Part shown: in pieces, positions 18,110-26,625 of the stretch | Layout: each line of letters begins with the position of its first letter | Position numbering within the stretch: position 1 is the stretch's first letter | NCBI RefSeq assembly: GCF_017833255.1 | Contig: NZ_JAFIBU010000001.1 | Span: forward strand, 1,984,001-2,048,000 | Reading direction: 5' to 3' | DNA length: 64,000 nt | From: Paenibacillus sp. PvR098 | GTDB lineage: Bacteria; Bacillota; Bacilli; Paenibacillales; NBRC-103111 | Program-made: the position numbers and the translations under genes | Notes under the pieces: generated by a model | What the model was told of the DNA's origin: nothing | What the model saw: the letters and a program-made list of their open reading frames with translations, nothing else | The model's database searches: none

Positions 18110-18963
18110 CAAGTACTTCCCCCTTTTGAAAGACCTTGTGGCCGAATGAAAAGTACTAATATGATAATAAGAAAAGCAACCGTTGGGCGATAAGAAGCAG
18201 GAATGATTAACGTACTGAAATCCATACTCAATCCAATGATTAATGCCGCAAGCATAGCCCCATAGATTGCACCCGATCCTCCAAGTACAGCTGCAGACAA
18301 TACAACTAATATCTCAATCCATCCTATATCCGTATGCAGCGAACCATTCATTGCTAATAAAACCCCTGCTAATCCCGCCAGACCCGAGGCAATCAGCCAT
18401 ATAAAAGTGTACAGTCTTGAAAAGTGAATTCCCCGTATTTGCGCTAATCGGATATTTTCTGCCATAGCACGTATTCCCCGACCGCTCTTCGATTTTGCAA
18501 GAAAGATGTGAAGGGATAAAGCACAAGTGATGGCGATAAAAATAATAGCAATTTCATGAGGAGTAAAGAAGGATTTTCCTCCAATGGTCAAAGCTTGAGT
18601 TGGAGCTAAATTATATGCTTTTACTTTAGTTCCGGCTAAAGCTTGAACAGTGCCATAAATTACATAAGCTAGACCAATGGATGTAAACAAAAGTACTAAT
18701 TGACCCTGATGCCTTACAGGATAATAAAAAACCTTTGCAATAAGCAGCCCAATGAAAGCCGTGACTACAACAGAGCCTATAGCTGATACAGCAAAAGGTA
18801 AGCCTAATGTTACATTAAACAAATAGGCAATATAGGCACCTACCAAAATGAGTTGACCATGAGCAATATTTAAAAATTTTTCCGATTTCCAAATCATCGA
18901 AAATCCAACTGTACTTAACAATAAAATACACCCGGTTACGATTCCGAATTTTATAATGTCCAC
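18109..18963 (-). CDS. livH: Branched-chain-type ABC transporter permease LivH
   Basis: An integral membrane permease of 284 residues with about eight hydrophobic segments. The motif KFLNIAHGQLILVGAYIAY (residues about 28-46) is diagnostic of LivH, as is AVLGGSGAIYGAMLAALIIG near the C-terminus. It starts with GTG at 18963 behind AGGGGGGATG. It lies 85 bases downstream of coxS copy 2; that gap is AT-rich with no clear promoter, so the transporter probably shares the coxG-coxM-coxS transcript. Confidence 0.93.
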   Translation of the reverse strand: MDIIKFGIVTGCILLLSTVGFSMIWKSEKFLNIAHGQLILVGAYIAYLFNVTLGLPFAVSAIGSVVVTAFIGLLIAKVFYYPVRHQGQLVLLFTSIGLAYVIYGTVQALAGTKVKAYNLAPTQALTIGGKSFFTPHEIAIIFIAITCALSLHIFLAKSKSGRGIRAMAENIRLAQIRGIHFSRLYTFIWLIASGLAGLAGVLLAMNGSLHTDIGWIEILVVLSAAVLGGSGAIYGAMLAALIIGLSMDFSTLIIPASYRPTVAFLIIILVLFIRPQGLSKGGST

Positions 18964-19048
18964 AATAACATCCCCCCCCTATTTATTATTTTACCCAACA
19001 AACTACCTTACCTTTCTATTTTCTATTATTCTGCAATTTCTTCATTTT

Positions 19049-19582
19049 TTATGGCTGCATGGCCTGTACAGTACATTGATCTGTCTCACTTTTTTTATCT
19101 TTACTGAGCATCTCTGCTGCCATTTCTACGGCATCGACGATATTTTGATACCCGGTACATCGACATAGATTCCCTGAAATCCCTTCCCTGATTTCTTCAC
19201 GGCTCGGATGAGGATTCTCCTCAAGAAAATGGCAGGCCGTTATAAGAAACCCTGGAGTGCAGAATCCACACTGCAGACCGTGTTTTTCCCTGAAGGCCTC
19301 TTGCAGCGGATGAAGGGTATCATCCGCATTCGACAATCCTTCTACGGTTAGGATCTTGGCTTGATCGGCTTGGACGCCAAAAACCAGACATGACCGCACA
19401 GGCCTCTCGTCCATCATCACCGTACACGCCCCGCAAATTCCGTGCTCACAGCCCACATGTGTTCCCGTTAAGCCTAGCTCATCCCGAAGAACATCAGACA
19501 ATAGCATTCTAGGCTCAACCGATAAGCTATGCTCCTTACCATTGACGGTAACTGTTATATTTTTTAAGTTATTCTGTGTCAC
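19049..19582 (-). CDS. [2Fe-2S] small subunit of molybdenum hydroxylase, copy 2 (CoxS-like)
   Basis: A 177-residue two-cluster ferredoxin-like subunit, start GTG at 19582 with GGAGGTG six bases upstream. Cluster ligands are GCEHGICGACT, RSC, QCGFCTPGF and GNLCRCTGY, all identical to copy 1 at 11427-11969. It follows the FAD subunit by 29 bases, so here the order is FAD subunit-FeS subunit, whereas copy 1 sits between the two large subunits. Each copy may serve one large subunit, with the single FAD subunit shared. Confidence 0.93.
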   Translation of the reverse strand: MTQNNLKNITVTVNGKEHSLSVEPRMLLSDVLRDELGLTGTHVGCEHGICGACTVMMDERPVRSCLVFGVQADQAKILTVEGLSNADDTLHPLQEAFREKHGLQCGFCTPGFLITACHFLEENPHPSREEIREGISGNLCRCTGYQNIVDAVEMAAEMLSKDKKSETDQCTVQAMQP

Positions 19583-19600
19583 TGTTACACCTCCATTAAT
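19061..19600 (-). repeat. Near-identical coxS duplication, copy 2
   Basis: Partner of 11448-11985; the match covers nearly the whole gene and its ribosome site. The differences I see are few and scattered. Confidence 0.9.
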
Positions 19601-19611
19601 ATCATAACAGC

Positions 19612-20484
19612 CTATTGTTTAATCGCTCTTTCAGCCGCAAGTTCCAATACGCGCGCTGCATACGTGATACACAAATCTCTTCGATACTCACCACTTGCAT
19701 GAATATCAGGTTCCGGATCAACCAATTCTCCAATTTTATTACAGCATTCAGCTATAAGATTACGATCAGGAATATAGCCAATCAGCCCCGCCGTCACTTC
19801 ATCTAAGATAACAGGAACTCCGTCAACCCCTCCCAATCCCAGAACAGCTGATTTTACCCTCCCCTGCTCATCCAAGGTAACGGATGCTGCTGCCAGAACA
19901 ATAGCAAAATCGCCTTTTCGCAAGGTGAACTCATCAATTGCAAATCCAGTATTGGCAGAGGGACGCGGAATTTGAACCGATACTAACATCTCATTCATTT
20001 CGATCGTGGTTGTTAAAAAGGTCATAAAGAACTCATCGGTTGTAACCGTTCGACTCCCCTCGGTTGAAGCAAGTGTAACGGTTGCTCCAAGTGTACTAAG
20101 AATAACTGGAAGTTCCGCCGTAGGATCGGCGTGTACCACACTGCCTCCTAACGTCCCGCGAGATCGGATCTGATCATGACCAATCAATTTCACTCCTTCT
20201 GTAATCAAAGGACAAATCTGCTCAATTTCTTTGGACTGTTGAAGCTGGTAATGCCGTGTTAATCCACCTATCTGAATATCTGAATCCGTAACACGAATAT
20301 AATTCAGTTCCTTAATATGATTGATATCAATTAAAGTTTTAGGACGAGCTAAACGCATATTCATCATGGGGATTAGACTTTGTCCACCCGACATGATTTT
20401 GGCGTCGTAGCCATATTCATCCAATAACTGTAAAGCTTCCTCTAGCGTTGATGGACAATGATACTCAAATACCGCTGGTTTCAC
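19612..20484 (-). CDS. FAD-binding medium subunit of molybdenum hydroxylase (CoxM-like)
   Basis: The flavin subunit that takes electrons from the iron-sulfur subunit. 290 residues of the FAD_binding_5/CO_deh_flav_C type. KIMSGGQSLIPMMNMRLARP (near 30-50) and IRSRGTLGGSVVHADPTAELP (near 105-125) are the two FAD pyrophosphate-binding motifs. The GTG start at 20484 has AGAGGG upstream. Only one such gene is in the window although there are two large subunits, so it is probably shared. It lies between the CoxG-like gene and coxS copy 2. Confidence 0.93.
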   Translation of the reverse strand: MKPAVFEYHCPSTLEEALQLLDEYGYDAKIMSGGQSLIPMMNMRLARPKTLIDINHIKELNYIRVTDSDIQIGGLTRHYQLQQSKEIEQICPLITEGVKLIGHDQIRSRGTLGGSVVHADPTAELPVILSTLGATVTLASTEGSRTVTTDEFFMTFLTTTIEMNEMLVSVQIPRPSANTGFAIDEFTLRKGDFAIVLAAASVTLDEQGRVKSAVLGLGGVDGVPVILDEVTAGLIGYIPDRNLIAECCNKIGELVDPEPDIHASGEYRRDLCITYAARVLELAAERAIKQ

Positions 20485-20521
20485 GTTATACCCTCTTTTC
20501 TATTGGAGATTAATCACAGTT

Positions 20522-20971
20522 CTAGTTCACTTCTTTAGCATTTGATTCCTTCGCAATTTTCTTGAAGAAATCCTTTACGATCATTTTAGCAATTCCCGAC
20601 AGGATTCTCTGGCCTACACCTGCCACTAATCCTCCCACCTTAGCCTCTCCATCGTAGCGGATGGTTGTTTTAGGCTCGTTATATATCAATTCAACAACGG
20701 CATTGCCTTCCACAAAACCCATTTTACTGTCGGCCTTCATCAGAAGACGGTAACGGTTCGGTGCAGATTTCTCGAAAATTTGAATCTCCGCTACATATTC
20801 ACCACGTACCGCTGCAATACCAAGAACAATCTCCGCCTTATAAGAATCCGGTTCTACTTCTATCAAAGCTTTACAACCAGGGGTTGCTTTACTTAGAACC
20901 TCTGGATCATTCAATGCTTTCCAAACGTCTTCCTGACTAGCTTCAACCACGATTTCACCTTGTACCTTCAT
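20522..20971 (-). CDS. CoxG-like SRPBCC-domain protein
   Basis: A 149-residue START/SRPBCC fold protein of the CO dehydrogenase subunit G family, begins MKVQGEIVVEASQEDVWKAL and includes LSKATPGCKALIE, both typical. CoxG-type proteins are needed for maturation or membrane attachment of molybdenum hydroxylases; the C-terminal FFKKI tail is basic and amphipathic. ATG at 20971 with AAAGGTGG; the longer frame to 20983 lacks a site. It is the first gene of its transcript, directly downstream of a good promoter at 21075-21103. Confidence 0.9.
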   Translation of the reverse strand: MKVQGEIVVEASQEDVWKALNDPEVLSKATPGCKALIEVEPDSYKAEIVLGIAAVRGEYVAEIQIFEKSAPNRYRLLMKADSKMGFVEGNAVVELIYNEPKTTIRYDGEAKVGGLVAGVGQRILSGIAKMIVKDFFKKIAKESNAKEVN

Positions 20972-21074
20972 TTCTAAAACCACCTTTATTATTCATTTTT
21001 TTGTAGGTCCAGCTTTTTGTTTTTGCTTGTACCTTGAGCTCTCATCAATTGTCTAAATATTCTTTTTCTTAAAA

Positions 21075-21103
21075 ATAATAAAATATATTATGCACAATGT
21101 GAA
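21075..21103 (-). promoter_or_regulatory. Promoter module A before the CoxG-like gene
   Basis: On the minus strand TTCACA (21103-21098), a 17-base spacer and TATTAT (21080-21075). The surrounding block 21068-21120 aligns with 26262-26319 with only a two-base gap and few mismatches, including the TAAAAAT and GTATTTC elements. Such conservation beyond the hexamers suggests a shared operator. Confidence 0.65.
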
Positions 21104-21167
21104 ATACGTTATTTTTATGATGGAATAAATTTTATATATATCAAAATTTTACATATAAAAATTCCCA

Positions 21168-22436
21168 TTACCTTTCTTGATTACAAATGTTTAATATCGT
21201 AGCGGCGTAAACCTTGGCGGCATTGACGAAGTCTTGGATCAGAACAGCGTTGCCGCCGCCTCCACTCCCTCCTCCGGGCCCATAGAAAACGGCTGGGATG
21301 CCCACTTCATTAAACGGATTAATGTCCCGCCACATACTGGTCGTTGGGATGGGCGGCTTGCCCGGCAGTTCGCCAAATAGCGATTGGTGGGCTTCGCGTA
21401 TGGCTTCAACCAACGGCTCCGTTCCTTGAGCCTCATGACCAGGTCGGTAAAGGATTAGCTCTACTTGCCCTTCAAGGTTTGATTGCTGCAGCAAGGTCTC
21501 CAATTCCCGGACGATATCCGTTGGTCTCGTTCCGGGCGGCATGCGGACATCAATGTAAATATGACATACCTCGGTTGTCTTTGTTACTTGATAAGGCAGA
21601 CCTCCACGAATGCCACCGATGCTTATTTTAGGGATAACCGTACCTCCCGCGCATTCGTAACGATACTTATCCTCGTATATATTTGCCCATGATTCCAATG
21701 CTTGAATAAAACGAGCCCCTTGTACGATAGCATTGGGACTTTCCTCAATTCTTGTCCTACGAGGAACATAGGGTGTGTATAAGGATTTACCACCATAAAC
21801 GGTCACTTTGCAGAAAGCCTTGCCCGCCTCCACCCATCCGATGGTGAAATTGCTTGCCTCAGCGACTAGAGCATAGTCGGCTACACCTCCGTGCGTAACC
21901 AGATAACGTGCTCCCATATCTTTTCCGCTGTAATCAAGTCCTTGAAACTCATCCACGGGCTCATAGCCTATCTCACCCGAGACCATCGATAGCAGCAAAT
22001 CACCCTTTAATTGCACACCGGCCTTGCGCAAAGCTTTAACCGCAATAAGCCAGGTACCCAGCTGCCCCTTATCATTCATTACTCCATTGCCGTAAAGCCA
22101 ATCCCCATCACGCCAAGCCGAGTGGTATATAGGATCATTGGGTTCACGATACCTCGGGTCATTATGCCAGATGGCTGTATCCATATGACTGTTAAAAATC
22201 AAGCTTTTTCCATCCCCGCTGCCCTTTATTTTGGCAAGAATATTGGGACGCTCCGGGATGAGAGACACTTCCTTGGCCGTGATCCCCTCCTTCACCAACC
22301 ATTGTAAGACATAATCCGCAACCTCCCGTTCATGTGTCGTCGGACTATAAATTTTTCCCAGATCAAGGATTAGTTCGATTAGTTCATTCTCATCAATCTG
22401 ATTCCATATGAGCTCGAGGGTTTGCTTATCCGTCAT
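21168..22436 (-). CDS. M20-family metallohydrolase (ArgE/DapE-like)
   Basis: A zinc or cobalt hydrolase of amide bonds such as N-acyl or N-carbamoyl amino acids; 422 residues from ATG 22436 with AGGTGAGGTG. Metal-site segments are FNSHMDTAIW (HxD, near 85), MNDKGQLGTW (Asp, near 120), SGEIGYEPVDE (near 155) and VAEASNF (near 185). The usual His near the C-terminus is not where I expect it; the region reads YGPGGGSGGGGNAVLIQDF, so second-metal binding may differ. The gene is the last of the NitT/TauT-type ABC operon, 34 bases after the permease stop. It probably processes what that transporter imports. Confidence 0.88.
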   Translation of the reverse strand: MTDKQTLELIWNQIDENELIELILDLGKIYSPTTHEREVADYVLQWLVKEGITAKEVSLIPERPNILAKIKGSGDGKSLIFNSHMDTAIWHNDPRYREPNDPIYHSAWRDGDWLYGNGVMNDKGQLGTWLIAVKALRKAGVQLKGDLLLSMVSGEIGYEPVDEFQGLDYSGKDMGARYLVTHGGVADYALVAEASNFTIGWVEAGKAFCKVTVYGGKSLYTPYVPRRTRIEESPNAIVQGARFIQALESWANIYEDKYRYECAGGTVIPKISIGGIRGGLPYQVTKTTEVCHIYIDVRMPPGTRPTDIVRELETLLQQSNLEGQVELILYRPGHEAQGTEPLVEAIREAHQSLFGELPGKPPIPTTSMWRDINPFNEVGIPAVFYGPGGGSGGGGNAVLIQDFVNAAKVYAATILNICNQER

Positions 22437-22479
22437 TCGTAACACCTCACCTTTTTAATTTGGAACCGGTGTTCGGATA

Positions 22480-23235
22480 CTATCCATGGGAAGGCTTAAT
22501 CAATAATCGTTGTAGAAATCCAACTCCTTGCATAAGCAATAGACCTAATAGTCCGATAAATAAAATCATCGCGTATAACTCCGCCACTTGAAAGGCCGCT
22601 CCATATCGCATAATAATGGCCCCTATGCCTACAAGTGCAACTAGTTGTTCACCGATAATCAGCCCCTTAACTGCTCGGCCGATACCCAGCTGCAATCCAT
22701 TCATGATCATGGGCAGCGCCGCCGGCAAAACAACCTTCTGCAGGATTTGTCCTTCATTAGCTCCAAATGAATATGCCATCTCACCTAAGGCTTTGCTTGC
22801 ATGCCGCACTCCCGAAGAGGTTTGGACAATAATCACAAACACGGAGTAAAGAAAAACGACAGAAACAATACTTTGACTTCCAAGACCAAAGATTAGCACC
22901 AAAATAGGAACAAGCGCAGCCATAGGTGCGGCCATCAAAGTGTTAACATAAATGTCAAGCATGTATTCGGCAGTTTTGTAACGACCCATTAGCACGCCAA
23001 CAACTAAACCAATAACAACGGCCAAACCAAATCCATATACCAGGCTCAATAAACTGTTCTGGATTGAGCTAAGAAATCTCTCGTTCGACCAAACGCTTAA
23101 TCCCGCCTTAAGAACGTCAGTCAATGGAGGTAACATAAAGGTAAGTTCCATTTGGCCTAATATCTCCCAGAGAATAATGAGTGGGATGAAAGCCGTGAAA
23201 CCAATATATCGATTATTAGTTATTATCTTCAACAA
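22480..23235 (-). CDS. ABC transporter permease 2 (NitT/TauT/SsuC family)
   Basis: An inner membrane permease of about 251 residues with six hydrophobic segments. The EAA loop is present as ALGEMAYSFGANEGQILQKV followed by LPAALPMIMNGLQLGIGRAV. The start is one of two adjacent TTG codons behind GGGGGTGAG. It is a paralog of the permease at 24060-24905, so the importer probably uses a heterodimer, with the ATPase gene placed between the two permease genes. Confidence 0.92.
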   Translation of the reverse strand: MLKIITNNRYIGFTAFIPLIILWEILGQMELTFMLPPLTDVLKAGLSVWSNERFLSSIQNSLLSLVYGFGLAVVIGLVVGVLMGRYKTAEYMLDIYVNTLMAAPMAALVPILVLIFGLGSQSIVSVVFLYSVFVIIVQTSSGVRHASKALGEMAYSFGANEGQILQKVVLPAALPMIMNGLQLGIGRAVKGLIIGEQLVALVGIGAIIMRYGAAFQVAELYAMILFIGLLGLLLMQGVGFLQRLLIKPSHG

Positions 23236-23249
23236 AATCGCTCACCCCC

Positions 23250-24035
23250 TTATGCTACATCAAAACCGGTGTCTGCCTCAGACATCACTTTTTTCAACGA
23301 ATCCCACATATACACTGTTAAATCCGCAAATCTCGGATCTTTACGAATCGATTCGTCACGGTCACGAGGCAGATCGATATCTATAATCTCTTTAATATAG
23401 CCTGGACGTGTGGCCATGACGGCTACGCGATCCGACAGGAACACGGCTTCATCCATCGCATGAGTGACGAAAATGACCGTTTTCTTTTCTCCCTGCCAAA
23501 TCCGCAGTAAATCTTCCTGCAAAATTTGACGCGTTTGCGCATCCAGAGCCCCAAAAGGCTCATCCATCAAGAGAATATCCGGATTGACCGCTAGCGCGCG
23601 AGCAATTCCCACTCTTTGCTGCATCCCTCCGGACAGCTGGCTTGGGTACTGTTTAGCGAAATTCGTGAGTCCGACCTTTTTAATATATTCGAAGGCGATT
23701 TCTTCACGTTCTTTCTTATTAATAGACCGTAGCTCTAAACCAAAGGCAACATTCTCCAAGACAGTTAACCAGGGAAGCAGGACGAAGTTTTGGAAAACAA
23801 CCGCTCGATCCGCTCCGGGCTTATCGATTACTTGATTATTGATCTTAATTTGCCCCTCACTAGGTTTCACTAGCCCATCGATCATCTTTAACAGCGTCGT
23901 TTTCCCGCAACCGCTTGGTCCTAGAATTGACAAAAACTCATGATCACGAATGTCCAAATTCACGTTCTTCAGCACTTCAAAAACGCTCTTATCCTCTTTA
24001 ACGTATCGCATATTAACCCCGCTGACACTAATCAT
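23250..24035 (-). CDS. ABC transporter ATP-binding protein (NitT/TauT/SsuB family)
   Basis: The 261-residue ATPase of the importer, with Walker A GPSGCGKTT, signature LSGGMQQRVGIARAL, Walker B ILLMDEPFGALD and switch VTHAMDEAVFLSDRV, all intact. C-terminal IIDIDLPRDRDES is typical of SsuB/TauB proteins. It lies between the two permease genes, 14 bases upstream of the second. Confidence 0.95.
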   Translation of the reverse strand: MISVSGVNMRYVKEDKSVFEVLKNVNLDIRDHEFLSILGPSGCGKTTLLKMIDGLVKPSEGQIKINNQVIDKPGADRAVVFQNFVLLPWLTVLENVAFGLELRSINKKEREEIAFEYIKKVGLTNFAKQYPSQLSGGMQQRVGIARALAVNPDILLMDEPFGALDAQTRQILQEDLLRIWQGEKKTVIFVTHAMDEAVFLSDRVAVMATRPGYIKEIIDIDLPRDRDESIRKDPRFADLTVYMWDSLKKVMSEADTGFDVA

Positions 24036-24059
24036 GCTCCAATCCCCTTTACCATTAAA

Positions 24060-24905
24060 TTAGCGTTTCCAATGAAGCAGCTTACGTTCCACCAGTTGAA
24101 CAGCCTGTAGAATGAGAACACTGATTACCAACATAAGCAGGACGGTCGCAAAAAGCTTCGGTGCCAAGAATTGCGCTGCGTAATTGTCAAGGATACGCCC
24201 CAATCCTACCGAAACGATAAGCATTTCAGCTACAATCATACCTACTAGTGCACGAGCCGTTCCCAATTTGACCCCCGCCATGATTCCCGGCAGAGATGCT
24301 TGAAAGATGATCTTGCTGAACATTTGCCAAGACGTAGCACAGAAGGATCGACCTAGTTCCACATAGGAACGCTCTAGTCTCTTCACCGCAGCATAAGTGC
24401 TCATTACAACTTCAGGAGCCGCAAACAAAATGACAGTTACGATACGCGACAAAACATCAATTCCAAAAATCATCGTTACAATCGGTACTAATGCGGACAT
24501 CGGCAAGACAATGAGAAACATCATATAGACTCTCATAACCTCCCCAATCTGCCTGAACTGTCCCATCAGAAGTCCCAAAGGAATTGCGATGAACAATGCA
24601 ACAATTAAACCTACAAGAAAGGTTGAAAAGGTCTGGCCAAAGGAAATCCATAGCTCGGCTGTTCCCATCATTTCAAATAAACTCACAATGACCGAACTGG
24701 CAGGAGCAAACGTTAACGGATTTTGGAATCTGCCGTATACTTCCCAAATGGCAAAAAATAAAATGACGGAACAAATTCTTATCATAGTCGGATACCAGCT
24801 TTGTCCAGTAAGCGATATTTTAGGATTCGTGACAAAGCGAGGAGAAGGATTAAGCCTTCGGCCTGTTTGTTTTACAGTTGTTTCCGCTGATGATGGTGAT
24901 TTCAA
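24060..24905 (-). CDS. ABC transporter permease 1 (NitT/TauT/SsuC family)
   Basis: A 281-residue permease with six hydrophobic segments and a 35-residue polar N-terminal extension. The EAA loop reads ELGRSFCATSWQMFSKII followed by ASLPGIMAGVKLGTARAL. Start TTG at 24905 behind AAGGGGG. It directly follows the binding-protein gene with a 17-base gap. Confidence 0.92.
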   Translation of the reverse strand: MKSPSSAETTVKQTGRRLNPSPRFVTNPKISLTGQSWYPTMIRICSVILFFAIWEVYGRFQNPLTFAPASSVIVSLFEMMGTAELWISFGQTFSTFLVGLIVALFIAIPLGLLMGQFRQIGEVMRVYMMFLIVLPMSALVPIVTMIFGIDVLSRIVTVILFAAPEVVMSTYAAVKRLERSYVELGRSFCATSWQMFSKIIFQASLPGIMAGVKLGTARALVGMIVAEMLIVSVGLGRILDNYAAQFLAPKLFATVLLMLVISVLILQAVQLVERKLLHWKR

Positions 24906-24922
24906 AAGAAGGCCCCCTTAGA

Positions 24923-25975
24923 TTATGGAGTCAATACTTTCAATGCATCGAAGTCGAAATATTTGGATAAATCAAGGGCTGCCGGGTCCACTTTTACTGT
25001 TCCGGTTTCAATGAAAAACTCCATACTTTTCTTAGTTGATTCTTCTGTAAGTCCGCCTGTCGTGTCCCAAATTCCATTCTCGATAAAGCTGCGAATCGTT
25101 GCTTCAACAATTGCCGGTTCAATATCCGGAAAATACTTTTTCCCCTGTTGAACAGCGAATTCCGGATCGTTATTAATTTTTTTAGAGGCTTCCGCTAACG
25201 TTGTTACTACCAGCTCCATCGTCTCGGGATGATTTGCAGCCCATTTGCTATCTACCGCCATGCCAATATTAATGATTTCCGGATATTCTTTAGCGAATGA
25301 AAATACGTCATGAATCTTGCCAGGATTTGAATTTTCAACTGCAATAAAATCAGAAAGCTCGATTAGCGTCGCATCCGTTTGTCCGTTGATTACAGCTTGC
25401 GCCCGTACCTCGCTGCCCGGAATAATCATTTTTTTAGTATCTTTTAACTCATAGGTCTTTACAAGCCATTCATAGATGGCGTTAGTTGTTGAAGTTTCAC
25501 TGTGGACCGCGATTCGTTTACCTTCTAGATCCTTAATATTTTGTATTTCAGGCGACGCTACCAATAACCAGGACATCCCTATTTCTTCCCAGAACATTTT
25601 CATGGATGCTCCGCCGTCAGCCGCCGAAATATAATTCGTGGGGCTGTTTCCTGCCGAAATATGATGCCCTCCCTGGACGACAGATTGTACAGATAAATTC
25701 GGCTTAGCTAAAAAGTCGGTTGTTACGTCAACCCCTTTTTCTTTAAGCATATCCCATGCAACTAATGAAGGCAGGAGAGAAAAAGATGTATCAACACCGT
25801 AAGCAATTTTAACATTCATCTTCTCTTGACTCGCTTCCGAGCCAGCAGATGATGCATTATTTCCCGAACTTTCGGATGCCGTAGTATTTTCTTTCCCGCA
25901 CGCTGTAACAGCTAACATAATACATACTAACAATAAATACAGGAACAACCCTTTTTTCCTAAAAGCCATCAACAT
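24923..25975 (-). CDS. ABC transporter substrate-binding lipoprotein (NitT/TauT/SsuA family)
   Basis: The receptor of the importer, about 350 residues from ATG 25975 with AAAGGAG. Signal peptide KKGLFLYLLLVCIMLAVTAC ends at the lipobox Cys. The mature protein shows VKIAYGVDTSFSLLPSL, KIHDVFSF and the LEGKRIAVHSETSTTNAIYEWL segment typical of NMT1/SsuA-like receptors. Relatives bind nitrate, sulfonates, pyrimidine precursors or aromatic acids. First gene of the operon; its putative promoter is about 300 bases upstream. Confidence 0.9.
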   Translation of the reverse strand: MLMAFRKKGLFLYLLLVCIMLAVTACGKENTTASESSGNNASSAGSEASQEKMNVKIAYGVDTSFSLLPSLVAWDMLKEKGVDVTTDFLAKPNLSVQSVVQGGHHISAGNSPTNYISAADGGASMKMFWEEIGMSWLLVASPEIQNIKDLEGKRIAVHSETSTTNAIYEWLVKTYELKDTKKMIIPGSEVRAQAVINGQTDATLIELSDFIAVENSNPGKIHDVFSFAKEYPEIINIGMAVDSKWAANHPETMELVVTTLAEASKKINNDPEFAVQQGKKYFPDIEPAIVEATIRSFIENGIWDTTGGLTEESTKKSMEFFIETGTVKVDPAALDLSKYFDFDALKVLTP

Positions 25976-26271
25976 AACTAACACTCCTTTTTTTATATGG
26001 ACCAATTTTTGAAGCATACGTTATCTGATTTTCTGATTATCTAGCCCGGATGTTATTCAATGCTCTTTCTTATTAGAATAAATGACTAATGGAATTCCAC
26101 CACCTAACTAAACAAATTTTGCTGCAGCTTGTGAAGATGCCACCCTAACAAAAACATGACATAATAAGATAATATAATGTAAACTTTGTCAGAGTGGTTT
26201 GCCTTACCTTCTACCAACCGAGACTTTCAAGACACAAGATACAGTACTTTTTTTATGTTTTCCTTAAAAAT

Positions 26272-26301
26272 ATTATAAAATATATAATGTAGAATTGGGA
26301 A
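26272..26301 (-). promoter_or_regulatory. Promoter module B toward the NitT-type operon
   Basis: On the minus strand TTCCCA (26301-26296), an 18-base spacer and TATAAT (26277-26272). The block 26262-26319 is a close copy of module A at 21068-21120. It would leave an unusually long leader of about 290 bases before the binding-protein ATG. Confidence 0.6.
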
Positions 26302-26508
26302 ATACATCATTTTTATGAAATTATATGTTTTTTGAATATTAGTTTGATTCTATAGATGTGTTTAGAGTGCGAAATGAGAAACCAATTTACAATTATATTT
26401 TATTCTAATGTTATTTTTTATGACATTTATTATAATTATATTTTAATAATTAATGTTTATTATAATAAATTTCGCTTCAAAACCCAGTTATTCCATGGAC
26501 GAATAATT

Positions 26509-26523
26509 ATATATGTTATATAA
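26509..26523. promoter_or_regulatory. LysR operator candidate, site 1
   Basis: Sequence ATATATGTTATATAA, the core of a 7-5-7 perfect inverted repeat ATTATAT-ATGTT-ATATAAT at 26507-26525. It has the T-N11-A shape of LysR-family boxes. An identical 15-mer lies 51 bases downstream. Confidence 0.55.
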
Positions 26524-26559
26524 TATTTTTTGTAGAAGTATTTTCCACTTATCGATCCG

Positions 26560-26574
26560 ATATATGTTATATAA
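26560..26574. promoter_or_regulatory. LysR operator candidate, site 2
   Basis: Second exact copy of ATATATGTTATATAA, 52 bases before the lysR start. The 51-base spacing is close to five helical turns, so both sites face the same side of the DNA. Confidence 0.55.
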
Positions 26575-26625
26575 CTTTACATGATATTTTTATTTAAACA
26601 AGAAACGATACTCTGAAGGGAGTTT

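Larger units (their letters stand above)
25976..26625. other. 650-bp AT-rich divergent regulatory region
   Basis: No gene is seen. It separates the NitT-type operon (minus) from the lysR gene (plus) and holds promoter module B (26272-26301) and two identical 15-bp sites near lysR (26509, 26560). The remaining sequence is strongly AT-rich with many short near-palindromes such as ATAATTATA. Confidence 0.8.

Noticed and set aside
9034-20971. True aerobic CO dehydrogenase (cox) operon
   Set aside because: CoxS, CoxM, CoxL and CoxG relatives are all present, but both large subunits have YRGAGRP or FRGAGRP instead of the YRCSFR loop with the copper-binding Cys of CO dehydrogenase.
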